From: Sequoia sempervirens
Taxonomy: Eukaryota; Streptophyta; Pinopsida; Cupressales; Cupressaceae
Direction of reading: 5' to 3'
Length of the DNA: 64,000 nucleotides
NCBI GenBank assembly: GCA_007258455.2
Contig: VDFB02358134.1
Span: forward strand, 208,800,407 to 208,864,406
Shown here: in pieces, positions 1-11,893 of the stretch
Position numbering within the stretch: position 1 is the stretch's first letter
How the letters are laid out: every line of letters begins with the position of its first letter
Notes under the pieces: generated by a model
The model's input: the letters and a program-made list of their open reading frames with translations, nothing else
Databases searched by the model: none
What the model was told of the DNA's origin: nothing
Translations under genes and position numbers: made by a program

Positions 1-100
1 TGCTTCCTTTCAGAAAAGAGAAGCTGAAATGTGCAATATGTATTGCAGGAAATAGGGTCGGGGGCATATCCATTTGGTTCCCTGTAAAGGCTCCGAGATG

Positions 101-1046
101 TGCACTAGCAATCTCTATGATGGTGCCAGGCACGAGACTGTGAAATATGGACCTGATGTTGATGTTCCCAAAGATGAGATAACTCATGAAACTTACTAGC
201 AATATGTCAGATTTGCTGATCCTTGCACAAAAGAAGAGGGCATTGAGTTTGGCCTGTACAATCACTATTGCAAATCGGAGGATCACAACTCAGAGGAAAA
301 GGGTTCTAAAAAATCCTATTGCATTGAAAATCTATGGCACGAACCCATCACAAAAACTGGCCAACGAATGAATTCTGCAGGCTATGTGACTGATGATGGA
401 CATCATTTTGGTTGCGATCATTCTAATAATGTCCCTTATCATGCCATTTTTGTGATTGACAAATCAGGTTCAATGAGCACCTCTAATATCACTCCTACAA
501 TGACCAAATTTAACTATCATAATTGTAGGTTGGGATGTGTATGAGGCCATTTTGAGGTTTATATAAGCTCGGTTACGAATAGTTTGTGATGATTCAATAT
601 CAGTGATCTTATTTAATAGATCTGCAACAGTAGTTGTAGAGATTCAAGATATGGAAGAAGGTGTTGTCGATTCCATTCTTTGGTGCCCTGCATCTGGACA
701 AACCACGTATTCATCTGGCTTGGATGCAGCACAAAAATTAATGATGAAAGCAATCAGAGACCCAAAAGTAGACATGAAAAAGGCAGTTGTTATCTTCTTG
801 AGTGATGGGGAAAACAATGGAGGAGAGGATCCTGTCTGCTACGTGAACAAAATGAAAAAGGCAGGAGCCTAAGATAACAAAGTTCATACAATCATGTACG
901 GGAAAGATCCTGTGATGAGTATCTTGGATGAAATAGCCAAGGAAGGGCATGGACAGTTCCAATTAACTCTTGATGGACTTTAGCTAGCTCAGAGCTTTGA
1001 GAATCTCGCAAAAAGCCTCAAGCCTCGAGTTGCAGCCTTAATGTAA
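101..1046 (+). pseudogene. von Willebrand factor A (VWA) domain gene remnant
   Basis: Two reading frames joined by one frameshift near 520-545 read as a VWA domain. The first part carries the metal-binding DxSxS site (DKSGSMS, 458-478) after a Cys/His-rich stretch (residues such as HYCKSEDH and HHFGCDH). The second (from about 543) reads YEAILRFI, then FNRSATVVVEIQD, a TYSSGLDAA helix and KKAVVIFLSDGENN, which is the typical VWA strand with the second metal-site Asp. It ends at TAA 1044-1046. Seen: in-frame stops at 197-199, 564-566, 870-872 and 981-983, plus the frameshift. VWA domains bind protein partners through a divalent metal; the plant family with Cys/His repeats before VWA is known to me but not by a firm name. 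The 5' end probably continues left of the window. Not functional as it stands. Confidence 0.8.
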
Positions 1047-1423
1047 GGACACAGATTCCTTGCCAGCTGCTCCTTTGTTCTGCTTTTTGTTCTCTGAAGT
1101 GACGAAACACTTGGTAATAGTATTTAACTTAACAGTTTTTAGATTAGGTTAAGGTGTGTTATTTTTTCTCTACAGTCATAAATAAGTCCAGATCCACCTG
1201 CTAACATTATGAAATAAATATATGTTATTCCCTACTTGTAGCTTTGTATCTAGGATGTGATCTTGTTGTGGCCTATTTAAGGTATATATATATATATATT
1301 GTATAGTGGAATTTTTCTGCTCAATTCAGTTGCAGGACGTAGATGTTAGTGTCTTTTGCATCAAACTTTCTGCTACCCTACCTCTTATGGAGCATTGGGA
1401 TGGTAGTTTTGTGAAGTGATAAT
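1047..1423. other. Short non-coding flank with a (TA)n tract
   Basis: No coding signal. It holds a TA dinucleotide run at about 1283-1301 and leads directly into the copia LTR. The four bases before the LTR are TAAT-like; no matching duplication is found at the other end of the element because that end is altered. Confidence 0.5.
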
Positions 1424-1764
1424 TGTTGGAACTATCTAGTAATTTCTACTGCCTTCATCTCCTTCAACTGTCAGCATTAAATTCCCCAACTATACCATCG
1501 TCCACAATAAATCCTCCATCCAGAAATATCGACAGTCAATGATCACACCTCATCTAGAATGTCTGCGATAAGAGGCAAGAAAGAAATGTGAGCAATCTTC
1601 TGGAGATTTATGAAGACTTCTGAAGACAATTTCTGGAGACTTCTGTAGACTTCTATAAATAGAGGCAATTGTAATCGTTTTTGATTCAAGGAAGCAATAA
1701 AAATTGAGTTTATTGTGCCGTAGCACATTCTTTTCTATGCTCTGTTTTTCCTCTGCCCACATCA
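1424..1764 (+). repeat. Left LTR of the copia element (341 bp)
   Basis: Starts TGTTGG and ends CATCA three bases before the primer site. It contains a TATA box, TATAAATAG at 1654-1662, and an AATAAA polyadenylation-type signal at 1696-1701, so the R region should begin about 25-30 bases after 1654. The final 28 bases (1737-1764) are absent from the right LTR, which diverges after 6579. Confidence 0.9.
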
Positions 1765-1767
1765 TAG

Positions 1768-1778
1768 TGGTATCAGAG
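1768..1778 (+). promoter_or_regulatory. Primer binding site for initiator-Met tRNA
   Basis: TGGTATCAGAG matches the 3' end of plant initiator methionine tRNA, the usual primer for copia reverse transcription. It lies 3 bases downstream of the left LTR. Confidence 0.9.
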
Positions 1779-2127
1779 AAGGTCATTGGGAGAGCCAAGC
1801 ATATTGTGGTGAACAAAGATTGTTGTGCAGAAGTCAAAAGAAGAGGAGTGCTGTCTGAAGCTGAATACTGAAGATTTGTAAAGGCCGCAGCCTTAAGAGG
1901 AAGCCAATCACTGTTTATAGCAGACAAAGGGAGGTCACTATTTTATGAAGAAACTGTAGAATCGCTATAAAAGGTGAAGAGAGGTAATGATATGAGCATT
2001 AGCTTGTGAATTTATGAAGGGTTTTTGCTCGCATTATAACAGAAAGGATTGTGATAAAAAATCTGTGTTACTCTAAGTTGGGGTTTGAAGTATTTTTCTT
2101 GAAAAAGATTGTATTTTTTGTTAAAAA

Positions 2128-3063
2128 ATGGCATCAGGCATGTATCAACAACCTATGATTCCAATATTTTCTGGCAAGAATTATGATAATTGGGCTTTTA
2201 GAATGAAATTAACATTTGATTCATATGAGTTATCAGACATAGTTTTAAATGGTTATACTGAACCACAAGATGAATCTACTTTAAGTGTTGATGAAAAGAA
2301 AAAGCTTGATGAAAATAGGCAAAAGAATAGAAGGGCTTTGCAGATAATTGGACAAGCATTGGATGATTCAGTTGTTGGAAGGATTAAGCCAGCCAATTCA
2401 GCCAAGCAAGCATGAGACATCTTAGAGACAGCATATCAAGGTACAAGTAAGGTAAAAGTTGCTAAACTACAAGCACTTAGAAGAGAATTTGAAAACTTGC
2501 AAATGAAAGAATCTGAGTCAATAGATCAATTTACATATCGTGTTACAAATTTGGTTAATCAAATAAGGCAAAATGGTGAAGAGCTAATAGATCAAAAGGT
2601 TGTAGAAAAGGTTTTAAGAAGTTTTCCTAGAAAATTTGATGCAATTTTTGTGGTAATTGAGGAATCTAAGGATTTGACTACATATTATATGGATGAGTAG
2701 GTTGGTTCTTTGAAAAATTATGAAGACAGGTTGAACAAAAATGACAATACCTCATTGGAGAATGCATTCAAAACACAAATGACATTTGGCAGAGATAGAG
2801 GAAGAGGAAATCCTGGATTCAGAGGAAGAGGAAGAGGAAGATATAATTACCAAAGAGAAGAAAGGAGGAGTCCAGATCCAAGAGGAAGGAGAAATCAAAG
2901 TTTCAACTCAAGAGGATGCAATATCTATCAGGCACCACAAAGGTATGATAAGTCTAATGTACAATGTTATTATTGCAAGAAGTATGGTCACTTGGCAAAT
3001 GAATGTCGAAAGAAACAAGCAGATATGGGAAAACAAAATGCAAATTTCTCTGAGAGTAGTTTT
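2128..3063 (+). pseudogene. gag: copia gag (UBN2/Retrotran_gag type) with zinc knuckle
   Basis: A single frame starting at ATG 2128 (MASGMYQQ) carries the copia gag core, including the typical NYDNWAFRMK start and the AYQG / LQALRREFENL helix region. Near the end comes an RGRGR-rich basic stretch, then a zinc knuckle CYYCKKYGHLANEC at 2965-3006 (C-x2-C-x4-H-x4-C, intact). The frame is broken only by nonsense changes: TGA at 2413-2415 (expected Trp), TAG at 2698-2700 (expected Gln) and TAG at 3064-3066. There is no frameshift inside gag. Gag would form the virus-like particle in the cytoplasm. Confidence 0.9.
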
Positions 3064-6000
3064 TAGACATTGTTTATTACTTGTAATGTAGCTCAAGAAA
3101 GTACGAGTAACATTTGGTTTCTTGATAGTGGTTGTAGTAATCATATGACTGGAAATAAAGAGTTGTTTGAGAATTTGGATACTTCAGTTAAATTAGAAAT
3201 TAAATTGGGTAATGATAACATAGTGGAAGTCATGGGAAAAGGTGCAATTAATGGAATAACAAAATTTGGTAAGAAAACTATTCCTGATGTTTATTTTGTA
3301 CCCAGTTTGAAGCATAATCTCATAAGTGTGGGACAACTCACTCAAAAGGGCTATACAGTTGCTTTTGAAAACAATGTGTGCACTATATTTGATATTTCTC
3401 CTAGTAACATGGTGATTGCCAAGATTGAAATGACAAACAACAGAATGTTCCCACTTCGCATTCATGAAAAGTGAAATGGTGGAGGAGATTGGAGCAAGTT
3501 TCAAGGCATCAATTCAAGATCAAGCATGGAAATGGCATTTAAGGTATGGCCATTTAAACTTCAAAGGATTATGCTTGTTGCAAAGGAAGAATATGGTAAG
3601 TGGTTTACCCTCCATTGAAGCACCATTGAGTACATGTGAAAGTTGTATTTTGGCTAAGCAACATAGAGAGAGTTTTCCAAAAGAAATGTCATATAGAGCT
3701 TGGGCACCTTTAGAAATTGTGCATACAGATTTATGTGGTCCAATGCAAACCCCATCATTAGGGGGGAGCATTTATTTTCTAACATTCATTGATGACTTTA
3801 GTAGAAAAACATGGGTTTATTTTCTTAAATACAAATCTGAAACATTTGGTAAGTTCAAGGAATTCAAGGCATTGGTCGAGAAACAGAGTGGCCTATCCAT
3901 CAAGGTATTGAGATCAGATCGAGGAGGAGAATACAAGACAAATGAGTTTTTGGATTATTGCAGGTATCATGGAATAAAGAAGCAGTTCACTACAAGTTAC
4001 ACACCTCAGCAGAATGGTGCTGCAGAAAGGAAGAATCGAACAATAATGGAGATGGCAAGGAGCATGATGAAAGGTAAGAATCTACCTAATGAGTATTGGG
4101 CTGAAGCAGTTGCTTGTGCAGTTTATATCTTGAATAGGAGTCCAACAAAGATTGTGAGGGACATGATTCCACAACAAGCATGGAGTGGTAAGCATCATAG
4201 TGTTTCTCATTTTAGAGTATTTGGTTGTATTGCATATGCATGTGCCTAAAGAAACAAGAAGTAAATTGGATAATAAAAGTGATAAATGCATTTTTATTGG
4301 TTATGATGAGCAATCTAAGGAATATAAGTTGTTTAATCCTATAACTAAGAAATTCATTGTAAGTAGAGATGTTGTATTCAAAGAAGAGGAATCTTGGGAT
4401 GGAAATAAAGACAAGACAATTGTAGGTACAGGAACAATACCATATGAAGAACAAGAAGACAAAGGTCAAGGGGAACAAGGAAAACAATCAAATGAGCAAG
4501 AAGGATCACAGTCAAGAAGTCCACAAGGAGAAAACTTACAAAGGTAAGTTGAGCAAAGAGAATCATCAAGTCCACAAGTAAGTAATGACTCAAATCCTAC
4601 ACTTGCATCACTAAGACCAAGAATAAGAGGCAACAAGACTAGGAGCTTGCAAGAAATATATGATCAAGGAGGTAGGATAGATTTGCAATCTAATTTTGCT
4701 TTATTTGCTCAATATCCTATATATTTTGAAGATGCAATTAAGGAAAAACATTGGATTAATGCAATGAATGATGAAATGGAATCTATTGAGAAAAATGATA
4801 CATGGGATCTAGTTGATTTACCTAAGGATAAAGAATGCATAGGAGTGAAATGGGTTTATAAAACTAAGTATAAGGCAAATGGAGAAGTTGACAAATATAA
4901 GGCAAGATTAGTAGCCAAGGGATTTGCACAAGAATATGGAGTTGATTATAATGAAACATTTGCACCGTAGCAAGACTTGATACTATTAGAATGGTACTAG
5001 CTATTGCAGCCCAAAACAGTTGGAAGGTTTATCAAATGGATGTCAAATCAGCTTTCTTGAATGGATATTTAGAAGAAGAGGTTTATGTGCAACAACCACC
5101 AAGATATGAAATAAAAGGTTATGAAAACAAAGTTTACAGGTTGAAGAAGGCACTTTATGGATTAAAGCAAGCACCAAGAGCGTGGTATAGTAGGATAGAT
5201 TCATACATGATAAAGAATGAATTTAGCAGAAGCACTAGTGAACCTACACTATACACCAAAGTCAATGAACATGGTCAAATTTTGATTGTTTGCTTATATG
5301 TCGATAATTTGATCTTTACGGGTAATCTTTCTATTGACATGTTTAAATCAGCAATGAAAAATGAATTTGAGATGACAGATTTGGGTTTAATGAAATATTT
5401 TCTTAGCATTGAAGTCACTCAGAATGATAAGGGCATTTTCATTTGTCAAAGTAAATATGCAAAAGATGTTTTGAGGAGGTTTAGATTGATAAATTGCAGT
5501 CCAGTTTCCACTCCTGTGGCAATAGGAACAAAACTAAGTAGAGAAGATAATGAAATGGATTATAATTCAACTATATTTAGAAAATTGGTTGGTAGTTTGA
5601 TGTACCTCACAGCAACTAGGCCAGATATAATGTATGGAGTTAGTTTGATTTCTAGATTCATGGATGCACCAAAAAATTCACATTGGCAAGCAAGAAAAAG
5701 GTTATTAAGGTACATTGCAGGAATTATGAATCATAGTATATTGTATACTACTTCAGATAATTTTCAATTGGTTGGATACACAGATAGTGATTTTGCAGGA
5801 AGTATTGATGACAGAAAGACTACATCTGGATATGCATTTCATCTTGGAATAGGAGTTGTGGCACGAGCGTCAAAGAAACAACCAATAGTGACAATCTCCT
5901 CAGCAGAAGCAGAGTATGTTGCAGGTACATTAGCAACATGTCAAGCAGTTTTATGTGAAGAATCTTGAAGGATCTAATGCATGAGCAAGAGAAGCCTACT

Positions 6001-6246
6001 ACAATCTATTGTGACAACAAGTCCACCATTGCACTATCAAAGAATCATGTTTTTCACAAGAGGACAAAACACATTGACACTAGATATCACTTCATTCGAG
6101 AATTGGTCAACAATGGAGAACTCAACCTACAACATTGTAGATCAAAGGAGCAACTTGCAGACATATTCACAAAGGCGTTAGCACAAGAACAATTTGAATA
6201 TTTGAGAGAAATATTGGGCATTGTAAATATTGATGTAATTAGTTGA
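3064..6246 (+). pseudogene. pol: copia pol: protease, integrase, RT, RNase H (broken)
   Basis: Protease with WFLDSGCSNHMTG (Asp-Ser-Gly at 3124-3132). Frameshift near 3470. Integrase with the HHCC finger (HLRYGHLN ... CESC) and the DDE core: HTDLCGP, RSDRGGEY and AAERKNRTIME all keep their acidic residues. Frameshift near 4243, stop at 4543-4545, frameshift at about 4971 (FAP then ARLDTIR). RT has DVKSAFLNG, LYGLKQAPRAWY and the catalytic loop YVDN at 5297-5308, where the family has YVDD, so one catalytic Asp is lost. RNase H shows YTDSDFAG, SSAEAEY and, after a small frame loss near 5955, IYCDNKS and RTKHIDTRYH. The frame closes at TGA 6244-6246. Confidence 0.93.
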
Positions 6247-6253
6247 TAGTAGA

Positions 6254-6266
6254 AATTAGGGGGGAG
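6254..6266 (+). promoter_or_regulatory. Polypurine tract
   Basis: AATTAGGGGGGAG immediately precedes the right LTR start (TGTTGG at 6267). This is the expected plus-strand primer position. Confidence 0.85.
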
Positions 6267-6579
6267 TGTTGGAACTATCTGGTAATTTCTACGGCCTTCA
6301 TCTCCTTCAACCGTCAGCATTAAATTCCCCAACTATACCACCGTCCACAATAAATCCTCCATCCAGAAATATCGACAGTCAATGATCACACCTCATCTAG
6401 AATGTCTGCGATAAGAGGCAAGAAAGAAATGTGAGCAATCTTCTGGAGATTTTTGAAGACCTCTGAAGACAATTTCTGGAGACTTTTGTAGACCTCTATA
6501 AATAGAGGCAATTGTAATCGTTTTTGATTCAAGGAAGCAATAAAAATTGAGTTTATTGTGCCGTAGCACATTCTTTTCT
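6267..6579 (+). repeat. Right LTR of the copia element, 3' end altered
   Basis: Colinear with the left LTR without indels for 313 bp, including TATAAATAG at 6497-6505. After 6579 the two LTRs part: the segment TTATTGTGCCGTAGCAC, already present at 6553-6569, is repeated at 6581-6597 instead of the expected LTR tail. This looks like a local tandem duplication or a recombination joint, and it removes the target duplication. Confidence 0.9.
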
Positions 6580-9500
6580 TTTTATTGTGCCGTAGCACTT
6601 TAATTTTTGTTATATTAGCCTAAATAAAAATTGATTTAAGTTTTTTTAGTCAAGTTGTTTTTGGATTTGATTGTATGAATTTTTATTATCAACATTTTGG
6701 ATCAAATTCTATGATCAATAAAAAATTTATACAGTCAAATCCAAAACAATATTGACTAAAAATCAATATGAACTGTGAAAATTTTATGATTATAATTGAT
6801 TTAAATTGATCAATATTCAAATAGATTTATTGAATTATGGAAATACAATTATGAGATTAAGAGAGATCAACTATAAAAATATTGATATATTAACTTGTCA
6901 AATTGCTGGGAATATTCATACCACAAATTTGTTAATTTCTTTATGAAATAAGAAGAAAAAATTACATCAGAAGTCACAATCAGAACAGCAACATACGGGC
7001 TGATCTGTTCAGCAAAAACATCAGAAGATCACTGTTGTAGCAGCAAAAGGACAACGGTATACAACAGCAGTAACAATAGGGTAAACAACAGCAATAGCGT
7101 ATATCAGCAGCAACAGATTATATCAGCAGCAGTACATATCAGCTGAATCAGTAACAACAGCATGTCGATAGCCAATTTGACTATCCTTCAACCAACTGCA
7201 ATTGTGCTTGGAGACTGATAACATCTGTTTTGAGATCCTCAGTTAGTTTGCTAGTAATCTTGAAGAACCATAGACAAATTAATAATCTGTAGAGAAAGGT
7301 TCCAACAAACCATTTGGATTTCAAGTTGAAGAGGTACAAAAGTGCCAGAAAATACTGCAGAACAACGGAACTTCCAATTCCAAATGAATTTGAGGATGAC
7401 GAGTGCCTACAAAGTTGTGTTAGAACATTGTGACAAGGAGATTTTAAACCCGTGGGTTAATCTCTTCATGGTTGAACAAAGGCTTGTGATAAAATTGATT
7501 TTTATTATTGATATTTGAACTCATCGTCTTCAACGAGAAAAACATTTTAAACCCTTGCCTACAGGTTATATTTCAAGTTTCTGGATCAATGCCCATCCTG
7601 TCATTAATTAATCATTCAGGTCTACCATTCAGAGACAAAATAATGATATTTGTAAATATTAATTTTTATAAGTTAATTAAGTCAATCTATTTAGTTTTTA
7701 TTCATTTTTGGATATGAATCCGAATCTTTTTTTTTATATAATAATGCAATTTCATTTAGTTCTGTTTAAATTTAATCTTTATAAATTAATTGGGTTAACT
7801 CATTCAATTTTCATTTTATATAGTTTTCTTTTTGATGTCAGCTAAATTAGTTTTTACTATCTATAAATATGAACATAAATATTTCTTTATAATGCAATTT
7901 TATTAACTATATGGTCCCATGGAGGGCATGGGCTTCTATTTTCATGAAGCAGGAAGTTCCATGGGAAAAAAATAATTGTGCTACGGTTTATATCAGCAGC
8001 AGCCACTTGTCTCATCTAAAATTTTAAATTCTTATTAGAAAATAAAAATGAGAGAATTTTCATTTATTTATTAATTTTTTTATCAAAGCACTACATTCAT
8101 TCATTAAATTTTGGAGCTTAAAATTCTAAGCAAAATCGCAAGATTAAAACCATGGGACCAAGAACTTTAAAATATTCCTAAAAAAGCTAAGCAACATACA
8201 CTATGATTTTTAAGAAAGCCCCCTCCATGAGACCTTACCCTTAGTCTTCAATTTTTTTAATGTATGAATTAATTTTTATTAGTAAATCAGATTAACTCAT
8301 TCAATTTTCAATTTAAATAGTTTTCAATATCTATAAATTTGAATAAAATCTTTCTTTATATTCAATTTCATTCTATCTTTTTTTAAATCCTGAATTGATG
8401 AGATTGAGTGTTCTTTAATCTATTTATACCTTACAATGTAAATGATAATTATTACCGCATAGCCAATGAGATGCTTGCCAATGCAAACTATCTTACACTT
8501 TGAGTGTTTCTATTTTTAAGATAATAGGAAGCATTGGCAATAAAAGGTTCAATGCAAACATTATGATTTTAGACCTCTCTTCATTGGTCTATCTAGCTTG
8601 TTATTTATTGACTTGCTTTCTGGTGGTTTGCTAGATAATATTTTCCAAATCAAGTTATGATTGTTACCTCCACATGGAATAGGCAACCCATTTTATTGAT
8701 TTGATTTTCACACTTGACAATCAATTAAACACAACATAAGATAAAATCAGTACTAAAGTTTAATTTGTATTAAATATTAACAATGTTTTCAATAAAATTT
8801 AATATTAAAATCTTAATTGGAATGATCTAATTTAAACACATAAGATAGATAATTCAATATATTTAATTTTATCATATAATCTAGATATCCATCTATAACT
8901 CTTGTAACTTCATATTTTATCAATAAATAAATAAATTGAAGGTTCCCAATCACGTCTTAAAAATTTAGATGTTAACTAGAAGCATCTAGATTAGATAATA
9001 ATATATCACAAAGTTTGATAATAACTTAACAAACAACACGCAATCATATATAATATAAAATAATAAAAATATCTTTCCTAATCGATCCAAATGTGGTGGA
9101 AATTTCTAGCTAATCCCTAAGACCAACCCCTTCCTCATTTTATGCTTATTTGATGATTTTCTAGTGTTCATCCCTTCCTGCCTCTTCGCAATCTATTTTT
9201 TCTCCATAAGTAACATATTCGTACTTTTCCCTTCAATTCGCCCCTTTTGGTGAATCTCAATCCACTGTGTTGAATGTGTATCACACTTGTTTTTCTTGTG
9301 ATTCTTTCCCTTACCTAATGCTTTCTTTCTATCTTTTTTGTTTTCTACTTTGTTGGCTAAATTCTCCTAACATTTTATAGGAATGTTGTTTCTATATTTT
9401 CTAGGGGTCTTCATCCACATATAATAATCCAACTTCTTTTGCAAGTGTTTGAATTTTTCATTTCTAAGCATGCTTGCATGGTTCCAAGAATTTTGAATGT

Positions 9501-9906
9501 TAGTTTCAAGTTTTCAAGATTTTATAGGTTCTAAATTTTATCTCACATCTTCCATATATCCACTAGGCCTTCACCAAGTAATAGCACTCACCAACAATTA
9601 GTTCCTAATATCTTCTATGGTCTTTGGAATCTTTATAACCAATAATATCCAAATGCCAATAAATCTAAAGTATTTTATTACAATAGTTATAACATCCACT
9701 TTCATTGTCTTCTTTGGCTATTTTATTTTGAATCGATTCAGAACTTTTGACAGTGAAAGGAGAACCTATTGTAGGAAAGGAAAATAGAGATGAAAAGTGT
9801 TGGGACCCTAAGGACAACAATCATTAATATCAATCATCTTCACATCTTGATTTCATGTTCTCCATGTGTGCAAATTCTATTTATATTGATTTTACTTGAA
9901 CTATTT
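6580..9906. other. AT-rich intergenic DNA without genes
   Basis: About 3.3 kb with no supportable coding sequence. It holds the hairpin at 6648-6757 and a CAG/CAA-rich stretch at about 6975-7170 (repeated CAGCAGCA and AACAGCA words; TATATCAGCAGCAG recurs at 7080-7140 and a related word at 7987). The second occurrence suggests a degenerate repeat family. The rest (8000-9900) is low-GC sequence in which I see nothing. Confidence 0.5.
6648..6757. repeat. Near-perfect inverted repeat (hairpin), arms about 44 bp
   Basis: Arm 1 (6648-6691) and arm 2 (6712-6757) are reverse complements with a few mismatches; the shared core is TTTGGATTTGATTGTATGAA against its complement around 6720-6745. The loop is about 20 bp. 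It could be a small foldback element or a hairpin RNA source; nothing decides between them. Confidence 0.7.
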
Positions 9907-10770
9907 GGGTAAACCCACAATAGTGACTCCTAAACTTGTGACACTAGTTTTTTCAACTCAAAAGTGGGAAAAAAGTTGAAAACACCTTTGTTCAAAGGTG
10001 GGCCAAAAAATACATTCCTTCAAGTGTGTAAAATGTAAAAAATCTTCGAACGGAAGTAGTTTCCAAAAATGCAAAAAAGACCTTTAAACGAAGATCCTTT
10101 TTTATTCCTTTTAAGGAAATTTACAAAAAAGGGAATGGAAAGGGATCTTCATTCAAAGTTCTTTTTTCATTTTTGGAAACTTCCTTTGTTTGAGGGTTTT
10201 TATTTATTTTTGGCAGAAATGGCATACCTTTGAATGAAGGTCCTTGGATGGCCTCTTCTATTTCATGAGTATCTTGATAGGTTCATAACACTTGAAGTAA
10301 TTTTTTCCAATGAGTATTATATTAAATATATTTAATTTGTTTATTATATTTATTTTCTATTTTCTAGTAAAGATAAGTTTTTTAGCAATTGTGAAGGTCT
10401 CTATTTCACACACATAGAAAAATAGTAAAATAGATAGAAATTTGAAAAATATTTGTGCACTAAGTATTGCTTTTCTTATTTCAATAAAAATAATAATTCA
10501 AATAAATACAAGAAAAGTTATGCATTATCTAAGTAACCTATGTCTAAATGATATTCAATCTCACTTAAAATAAAAATTAAAAAATTATGCAACAAATAAT
10601 TACGAAAAAATATTCATGCACTAGATATTAGTGTTATTAAGCTATATTTAAAAATTTATAATTCTATGCTTTTTACAGATAAATTTATTCTTTATTGAAG
10701 TAACACCACTTTTTAAAAATATTGTTAACTATAAAAAATAATTTATTAAAACTTATGTAAGAAAATTTAT
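9907..10770. mobile_element. FA-family element, older and truncated copy
   Basis: Begins GGGTAAACCCACAATAGTGA, like the terminal repeat of the clear FA copy at 11894. The interior from about 10385 to 10740 aligns by eye with 12395-12780: shared words include GAAAAATAG, TTTGAAAAATAT, GTTATGCxTTATxT, CTATGTCTAAAT and CACTTTTTAAAAATxTTGTT. The right end is not found; similarity fades at the CT/TA microsatellite. No coding potential. Confidence 0.5.
9987..10250. repeat. Large imperfect foldback inside the FA copy
   Basis: Arms 10044-10108 and 10132-10195 are inverted copies: AGTTTCCAAAAATG at about 10057-10070 matches CATTTTTGGAAACTT at 10167-10181, and AACGAAGATCC matches GGATCTTCATT. Weaker pairing extends outward (TTCAAAGGTxxGCC against its complement near 10230-10245). 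About 260 bp in all. Confidence 0.65.
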
Positions 10771-11893
10771 AATTAATTTCTCTCTCTCTCTCTCTCTATA
10801 TATATATACATATATGCGTGTGTGGAAAAAATATCAAAAATCACTAATGTGTATAGGAAACTCATGTTCTAAATGAAAATAAATTGTAATAAAAACCTAA
10901 CAAACACATATCAAGCAACACCCAAGATTGGGCAAGAAAAGAGTTCAAACCTTCATCAAATCGACTGAAACTAAAATATGTTGATCCCCTCATTGCATAG
11001 ATGTTCCTGTGTTGTTCAATTGGATGTGTGCTCACAAAAATTCAACATTACAACATTCAATTGCTCAATGTTGCAAGATGTGAGAAAATGACTAAGTGTT
11101 GAGTTATTTATTTTTAACTAAGAAATTAAAAATTAAAAATAAATAAATGACTAAGATATGAGGCTTTAATTTTTAATTACATACTTTCAATTACATATAC
11201 ATTTTAATATACATTTTATTGATCTTTTTATTTGGAAATACTATAACTCACTCATTTATTTAACTAAATGAAATATTTTTATAAAACCTAATGTTATAAA
11301 TGCAAGTCAATATGTTTTTATTGATCCATATATAGCTCTATCTATTTTGGAATATTTTAATTTAAATTTTTATAAAATAATTTTTAAATAAATAATTTTT
11401 TTTGTAAACTAAGCATTATATATATGAAATTTACATAATAAATATATATACCTCATATTTTTAATTAATTCAATGGAAAATGCATGAAATACATTTCTAT
11501 AGTAGACTTAATGATTCAAAAATAGAAGTACAATGACCCATGTGGATTAACTAATGATTATTACAAAATATTTTTAGTATATTAGGCTTTGTCACTCTCT
11601 CTCTCTCTCTCACACACACACATGTACACAAACACACACAAAATAAAAATAAGAATGATTGCACTCATTGCATGAAATATGGCAAGAGGAAATACATAAC
11701 TACAATTGTCATATTCCCTTAAATCGCTACAAATAACCAAGGAGACATACCATTAAAAAGTATATCCCTTCATTTTTAGTTTATACATTCAAAGTTTGAT
11801 ATCCTATAATTCTTTGTAGACTTTAATAAACCAAAGAATTAGTTTGACAACCAACCATTTGTACGAATAATAATGTGATATATGTAGATATGT
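10771..11893. other. AT-rich spacer with microsatellites
   Basis: (TC)n then (TA)n at about 10780-10815, and (CT)n then (CA)n at about 11594-11640. Otherwise low-GC sequence with no genes or recognised elements. Confidence 0.6.

Larger units (their letters stand above)
1424..6579 (+). mobile_element. Ty1/copia LTR retrotransposon, decayed
   Basis: Two LTRs (TGTTGGAACTATC start) flank gag, protease, integrase, reverse transcriptase and RNase H in the copia order (integrase before RT). The primer site TGGTATCAGAG sits 3 bases after the left LTR and a G-run polypurine tract precedes the right LTR. Over the shared 313 bp the LTRs differ at 8 positions by my count (about 2.6%), with no indels. 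The coding part has four frameshifts and several stops, and the RT active site reads YVDN. The protein style is closest to Tnt1/Tork-type copia elements, from memory of the family rather than a search. An internal copy cannot transpose by itself. Confidence 0.95.
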
